A stretch of 64,000 nucleotides of DNA. Origin: Ruficoccus sp. ZRK36 (GTDB lineage: Bacteria; Verrucomicrobiota; Verrucomicrobiia; Opitutales; Cerasicoccaceae). Below are positions 59,855 to 64,000 of this stretch, one piece after another (positions within the stretch are counted from its first letter, which is position 1; every line of letters starts with the position of its first letter). The translations under genes were made by a program, and so were the position numbers. A model generated the notes under the pieces. It ran no database searches and was not told where the DNA came from. It saw nothing but the letters and a program-made list of their open reading frames with translations. The stretch is from contig NZ_CP080649.1 of assembly GCF_019603315.1 (NCBI RefSeq), forward strand, positions 2,986,176 to 3,050,175. Reading direction: 5' to 3'.

Positions 59855-60637
59855 ATGATTGGAACAAAAAAAAGTCACCCCTCCACTTTCACCCTAGATG
59901 CACCAAGCGAAGAACTGAGCAATTTCTTTAACGAGTTCGGCTATCTTATTTTTCCAGAATTTCTGAAAGCAGAGCACCTCGAAGCTATCAACAAAGAATT
60001 AGATGAGCACTTTAAGCCGTTTTGGGAGCACGCGCTTGAAGAGGCTCGTGGTAGCAACAGTAGAAAGACATTCGAATGCGACGTAATCCCCTGGCACCCT
60101 CTTGATGATGACAACCAGATTTTCATCGATCTGCTCCAAAATGCGGAGTTAAACAAAATCACCCGTGAGGTGCTTGGAGATGGCTTCATCGCCAAGGCAT
60201 GTCTGGTCATGTACGCCGTGGGCGGCGGCAAAGGGCAAGCATGGCACCAGGACTGCCCGGACGAAGTTAAGGATGCGTTTAACCTGAACCGTCTTATATA
60301 CACTCAAGACGTTCGTCACGAAGACGGCGCACTCGTCTTCGTTCCTGGTTCGCACAAGATGGGTCGCATACCGCCAGGTGAAGCCCAAGCCCCCATTGGG
60401 GGTGAAGTCGCGCTCTGCCCCAAAGCCGGCACCCTGGCCCTGCTGCACGGACATGTCTACCACCGCGTCACGCACAATCTCAACCAGAAGCCACGCACCT
60501 CCGTGAATTACCGTGCGTATCCGAAGGGTATCGACCCTTCGGTCAACTGCATCGGCGTTTATCGCAACGGGAGCGTGAACTTTTGCGACACGCCCAAGTA
60601 CCACGACGGCACACCCGTGATGGACGGCAAGCTTTAG
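59855..60637 (+). CDS. Phytanoyl-CoA dioxygenase (PhyH)-family protein
   Basis: A 260-residue Fe(II)/2-oxoglutarate-dependent oxygenase. The metal triad is H131-x-D133 (AWHQDCPDEV) and His203 (VYHRVTHN), and Arg214 (KPRTSVNYR) should bind 2-oxoglutarate. Its substrate is unknown. It is divergent from an AraC regulator, a common pairing in Verrucomicrobiota catabolic loci. It is not EctD-like in context, since no ectoine genes are near. Confidence 0.82.
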   Translation: MIGTKKSHPSTFTLDAPSEELSNFFNEFGYLIFPEFLKAEHLEAINKELDEHFKPFWEHALEEARGSNSRKTFECDVIPWHPLDDDNQIFIDLLQNAELNKITREVLGDGFIAKACLVMYAVGGGKGQAWHQDCPDEVKDAFNLNRLIYTQDVRHEDGALVFVPGSHKMGRIPPGEAQAPIGGEVALCPKAGTLALLHGHVYHRVTHNLNQKPRTSVNYRAYPKGIDPSVNCIGVYRNGSVNFCDTPKYHDGTPVMDGKL

Positions 60638-60811
60638 TGCATGCGCGTGCGTTTGAGCATCAGTTGACGGCCCGAATTTCGTTCGCCGTGGCTTGCTCTG
60701 GCATCAATCAGCCCGCCTGTGGAAACAGTGCTGTGTTATGAGTTCGTTTCATGGCCAGGCGTGCGGTGAACGAGGAGGTCTATCCTGTGTTTCACTACCC
60801 CAATCATGCAT

Positions 60812-61852
60812 TCACTCACAAGAGATCGGGATCACAACATTCCATGAACGCTTGAGCATGCGAGAGCTTGAGGCGCCTGTCGCCGTGGCGGCGGTGAAGT
60901 AGCGCGGCCTGTTGTCGGGCCCCAAAATGAGCCCAGGCCGTTCCAGGAAATCCTGGACCGTTCTTGTACCATCCTGCCAGCGAATGGTGCGGGAGTAGGC
61001 ATGGACGTCTTGGGTCAGGCGCCAGTTCACCCCATCATCAGACTGTACATAGATGCCTCCGCCGGGGTGTCCGCCGATGCCTCCTTTCACGTCTTTCATG
61101 ATCGAGTGGTATCGGCCACCCTCAACCCAGACAAAGGGGTCTTCGACGTCGTCGCGCCCCCCAAAGGTCAGAATAGGCTCATCGCTCAGCCGCTGGTAGG
61201 GCCCGTGGTAGTCCTGAGCGCGACAGACACCGAGATGCATCTTGTCACCGCGGTAGAGCACAGACTTATAGAGCAATAAAAGACTACCGTCAGCCTCAAC
61301 ACACGGGGCGGGGTTGGTGACCATGAGACTGTCCCAGCAATCAAGGCGTGGCTCCAGGATGGGCTGGTTGAGGCGCGTCCACGGCCCAGTAATCTCCGGC
61401 GCAGTCGCCAATCCGATACGTTGGTTTCGGTGGGCTCGGGCCTCCCGTTCATCCGTTGAAATCTTGTCGAGCTTGATCGCTTCAGTGTTCTCGGCGACGC
61501 CTTCCCTGTGCTCTTTTTGTGTCCCCGTATAGTAGAGAAGCCACGTGCCGTCCTTTGCCCGAGCAATGGACGGATTATGGGTCATGCTGCCGTCCCAGTA
61601 GTCTGGTCCCCTGGCCGGCAGAACAACTTCCTGAAACACGTACGGGCCCTCAGCCGTATCTGAAACTGCGCGCACGACCTCAGAGTGCGTCAGCCAGCCA
61701 GGATTGAAAGGAACCTGTTTTGGCCAGCGGCTGGCAAACATGTGATAGCGGCCGTCGTCGTCACGGGCTACAGATGGACACCATACCCAGTAGTCCTCCA
61801 TGGAGAATCCACTGTGTTTCGAAGCTGGCAGAAAGGAGTAGGTAGAAAACAT
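60812..61852 (-). CDS. Five-bladed beta-propeller glycoside hydrolase-like protein (GH43/GH117-like)
   Basis: The start is placed at ATG 61852 (MFSTYSFLPASKHSGFSMEDYWVWCPSV), giving 346 residues; an ATG at 61924 would overlap the sulfatase. The first blade YWVWCPSVARDDDGRYHMF with Asp, THNPSIARAKDGTWLLYYTG, NPAPCVEADGSLLLLYK and DVEDPFVWVEGGRYH give the repeating pattern of GH43/GH32/GH117-type propellers with the usual acidic residues. No signal peptide is seen, so it is probably cytoplasmic and acts on imported oligosaccharides. It follows the sulfatase by 43 bases, probably the same operon. Confidence 0.78.
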   Translation of the reverse strand: MFSTYSFLPASKHSGFSMEDYWVWCPSVARDDDGRYHMFASRWPKQVPFNPGWLTHSEVVRAVSDTAEGPYVFQEVVLPARGPDYWDGSMTHNPSIARAKDGTWLLYYTGTQKEHREGVAENTEAIKLDKISTDEREARAHRNQRIGLATAPEITGPWTRLNQPILEPRLDCWDSLMVTNPAPCVEADGSLLLLYKSVLYRGDKMHLGVCRAQDYHGPYQRLSDEPILTFGGRDDVEDPFVWVEGGRYHSIMKDVKGGIGGHPGGGIYVQSDDGVNWRLTQDVHAYSRTIRWQDGTRTVQDFLERPGLILGPDNRPRYFTAATATGASSSRMLKRSWNVVIPISCE

Positions 61853-61895
61853 AAGAGGTAAACCAGAAGGCGTTGAGGAACCGGCAAGTTTTAGC

Positions 61896-63221
61896 TTAAT
61901 CCTCCGGCAGGGAGAAATCGTCACCGGTCTTCTCGATCCAATGCTGGAGGAGTGCTTTCATCGCGCAGCGCTTTTCATGAAAATGGGTATTGAACGCTAA
62001 GTTGTTCTGCTCGTAGGGATCCACATTCAGGTTGTAGAGCAACCATTCTCCGTACTGGACACAGGCATACTTCCAGCCATCGCGCGTCACCACGCAACGC
62101 CATGCGTAGCCCGACTCCTGATTTCCAATGAGCTGGAGATAGGCACTGTCTGGCTCCCGAGAGACACGCTCCTCATAGTCAACGCCTGTACGGCGGTGCG
62201 AGTAGTCAAAGCCCTCCATCCAGCTCGGCGTATCAATGCCACACAGGCCTAAACTGGTGGGAGCGACATCGACATGGTTGATCAAGCTTGGAGCGTTATC
62301 GCATTTCCAGTGGTCGTAGCGCATGGGCTGGCCACCCCCGATAAGAAACGGCACACGGACGGATTCTTCGTAGGGGACGCATTTCCCGAAGCGCCCCTGG
62401 CTCCCCATCTGGTCACCATGATCACTGAAGAACATCACATGCGTATGATTGATAATATCGTGATGCCTCAGGCAGTCCATGATGCGCCCGACGTTTGCGT
62501 CGATATTTTCGATTTGCGCATAGTAGCCGGAGAGGTCGAAGCGGGCACGAGCCTCTTCAGTCTGGGGCACATTTGGGCGGAGCGTCAATTGCTGGGCCTG
62601 ATAGTGGCGATACTCCGCCGGAGCCAGAGAAGGGATGTGAGGCGGCTGCACGGATACGACCATAAAGAATGGGCGATCACCTTCCCTGCGCGCTTCGATC
62701 CGCTCCAGCGCCATGTCGGTCAGGCAATCCGTCTCATACCCGGGGAGTCGATAGTGGCTGACTTCCTTTTCGCCATCGTGGCCGTGCAGATAGCAGTCCC
62801 ATTGGCTATTATTGTTGTCGTAGCCCAACCAGGTTTCGAAGCGCCCACGTTCATCGCGGGGGACAGTCATCAAGGCCGTTCGGCCCTCATATTCCTTAAG
62901 ACCCGCGACATGCCATTTACCCAGGTAGATCGTCTCATAGCCTTCGGCGTTAAAGACATCCGTCACCATTTCATAGCTGGGATCGAGCCTGTCCTGGTGC
63001 CGTTTTACCGAGTGGTTATGCGCGTAGCGACTGGTCAACATACTCGCGCGATAAGGGCAGCATAGGGGGTAGCCGGACACGGCACCCGGAAAGTTTGCCC
63101 CCGCAATCGCCATGTTATCCAGATTCGGGGTGAAGACATTTGGGTCTCCATTGAAGCCAGTCGCCTGCCCGCGCATTTGATCAGCGATAAACCAGATGAT
63201 GTTCGGTTGTTTTTTTTGCAT
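61896..63221 (-). CDS. S1-type sulfatase without signal peptide
   Basis: The start is ATG 63221 (MQKKQPNIIWFIADQMRGQATG), just before the conserved metal-site block, giving 441 residues. The active-site motif is C54-C-P-Y-R58. Other blocks are LGKWHVAGL, FFMVVSVQPPHIP and FFSDHGDQMGSQG. No signal peptide is present, so it would act in the cytoplasm on imported sulfated oligosaccharides, in contrast to the exported sulfatase at 8810. It forms an operon with the propeller protein and is divergent from a LacI gene. Confidence 0.88.
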   Translation of the reverse strand: MQKKQPNIIWFIADQMRGQATGFNGDPNVFTPNLDNMAIAGANFPGAVSGYPLCCPYRASMLTSRYAHNHSVKRHQDRLDPSYEMVTDVFNAEGYETIYLGKWHVAGLKEYEGRTALMTVPRDERGRFETWLGYDNNNSQWDCYLHGHDGEKEVSHYRLPGYETDCLTDMALERIEARREGDRPFFMVVSVQPPHIPSLAPAEYRHYQAQQLTLRPNVPQTEEARARFDLSGYYAQIENIDANVGRIMDCLRHHDIINHTHVMFFSDHGDQMGSQGRFGKCVPYEESVRVPFLIGGGQPMRYDHWKCDNAPSLINHVDVAPTSLGLCGIDTPSWMEGFDYSHRRTGVDYEERVSREPDSAYLQLIGNQESGYAWRCVVTRDGWKYACVQYGEWLLYNLNVDPYEQNNLAFNTHFHEKRCAMKALLQHWIEKTGDDFSLPED

Positions 63222-63377
63222 GTATTCTCGGGTAAAATGACAGACGTAAAATATACCAGCGCCGGATGGGCTACCACAAACAGCTAGGCGCTCTAATTGT
63301 AGAGCACCCTTGACTCGACCTGAGCATGCGTTAGTAACCTGCATTGTTCAAGTTTGCTGCACCTGAGAGATTAAATC

Positions 63378-64000
63378 ATGGAACGTCGCATCACCATCCG
63401 CGATATAGCCGAGGTCGCACAGGTACACTTTACAACGGTGTCAATGGCGCTGCGCGGTAACCCGCGCATACCGGAGAAAACGCGGCTCCGAATCCGCAAA
63501 ATCGCCGACGAGATGGGCTACAGACCCGACGCAATGCTCAGTGCGCTCAGTAATTACCGCATAAACAGTAGCAAGCGTCAGCACCAGGCCACGGTTGCCT
63601 GGGTAAACAACTACCCCGAGCGTAGTGACCTGATGAAGATCGGTCTGTACCGCCAATATTTAGCGGGCGCCCAGACACGCGCAGAGGAGCTTGGCTTTCG
63701 GGTGGAAGAATTCTGGCTGCACCAACCCGACCTGACACGGGAACGCGTTACCACGATCCTGCGGACACGTAACATACGGGGCGTCTTGGTGGCTCCGATT
63801 GTTGCCGTGGATACCGACTTCGACCTTCTGCCCTGGGATGAGTTAGCTGCGGTTACTTTTGGCCACAGCTTGAAGAGCCCGATGATCAATCGTGTCATCC
63901 CCCACCAATACCACTCGATGTCGATGATCCTGCGTGAAGTACGCGCACTTGGCTACCGTCGGCTGGGTTTGGCGATCGATAGCGAGTTCGATCAGCGGTG
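63378..64000 (+). CDS. LacI-family transcriptional regulator, 3' end outside the window
   Basis: The frame is open from ATG 63378 to the end of the window (207 codons). It starts MERRITIRDIAEVAQVHFTTVSMALRG, a LacI helix-turn-helix, with the hinge YRPDAMLSALSNYR and the beginning of an effector domain (ILRTRNIRGVLVAP, LGYRRLGLAID). It is divergent from the sulfatase/propeller operon with 156 bases between starts, and is its likely regulator. Confidence 0.9.
   Translation, partial: MERRITIRDIAEVAQVHFTTVSMALRGNPRIPEKTRLRIRKIADEMGYRPDAMLSALSNYRINSSKRQHQATVAWVNNYPERSDLMKIGLYRQYLAGAQTRAEELGFRVEEFWLHQPDLTRERVTTILRTRNIRGVLVAPIVAVDTDFDLLPWDELAAVTFGHSLKSPMINRVIPHQYHSMSMILREVRALGYRRLGLAIDSEFDQR

Noticed and set aside
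59855-60637. Ectoine hydroxylase (EctD)
   Set aside because: The Fe/2-oxoglutarate triad fits PhyH proteins in general, but there are no ect genes nearby and no EctD signature was seen.

Overview
The window looks like chromosomal DNA of a polysaccharide-degrading member of the Verrucomicrobiota, probably Opitutae (Puniceicoccales/Opitutales-like). The evidence is the mix of heparinase II/III-type and alginate-type lyases, sulfatases, a CE12-like esterase, several LacI regulators with the PDPMLSAL hinge motif, PEP-CTERM sorted beta-sandwich proteins and H-X9-DG pseudopilins. A compact rplY/ctc-pth-rpsF-ssb cluster is also present. This placement is inference from gene families, not from a marker phylogeny.

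Region 1 (1-39.7 kb) is a carbohydrate utilisation region. It holds four heparinase-like lyases (1-1848, 2151-5267, 16453-19329, 27900-29897), a PL5/PL38-like alginate lyase family protein (37014-39695), a DUF6259 TIM-barrel protein, a sulfatase with a DUF6250-like partner, a rhamnogalacturonan-acetylesterase-like SGNH enzyme, two sugar or hydroxy-acid oxidoreductases and a PhoA-type phosphatase. Four LacI regulators and one LuxR regulator sit beside these genes. Secreted beta-sandwich proteins come in related pairs, with and without a PEP-CTERM tail. A tandem pair of secreted alpha-toroid-like proteins of unknown function (31038-33918) also lies here. The likely job is stepwise breakdown of a sulfated, acetylated, uronate-rich (marine or algal) polysaccharide.

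Region 2 (40.0-43.4 kb) is housekeeping: tRNA-Val(CAC), an unknown secreted protein, ssb, rpsF, pth, rplY/ctc and tRNA-Asn(GTT).

Region 3 (43.4-55.9 kb) is two tandem integrative elements in the 3' end of tRNA-Asn, bounded by three copies of the same tRNA-derived att core (43393-43430, 50635-50672, 55871-55901). Each encodes a tyrosine integrase, an excisionase-like protein and an HUH rolling-circle Rep. Element 1 carries an RloA/RloB (AbiL-like) pair, a PIN/Phd-type toxin-antitoxin and a lipoprotein. Element 2 carries a DUF1883-TIR protein and a membrane/coiled-coil gene whose frame is broken by three 20-bp tandem repeats. The most unusual feature is that in both elements the integrase frame runs through the att core. 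If the element is circularised on paper, the integrase becomes fused in frame to an open frame at the element's opposite end. The two elements use different frames of the same core, and both extensions share a WPxL...KR motif. Integration therefore appears to cut off the integrase C-terminus, and to separate the int promoter from rep. This resembles archaeal SSV-type integrase partitioning.

Region 4 (56-64 kb) returns to the chromosome: a hexapeptide acetyltransferase, a BCCT transporter, an AraC regulator, a PhyH-type dioxygenase, a beta-propeller glycoside hydrolase-like protein, a second sulfatase and the start of a fifth LacI regulator.
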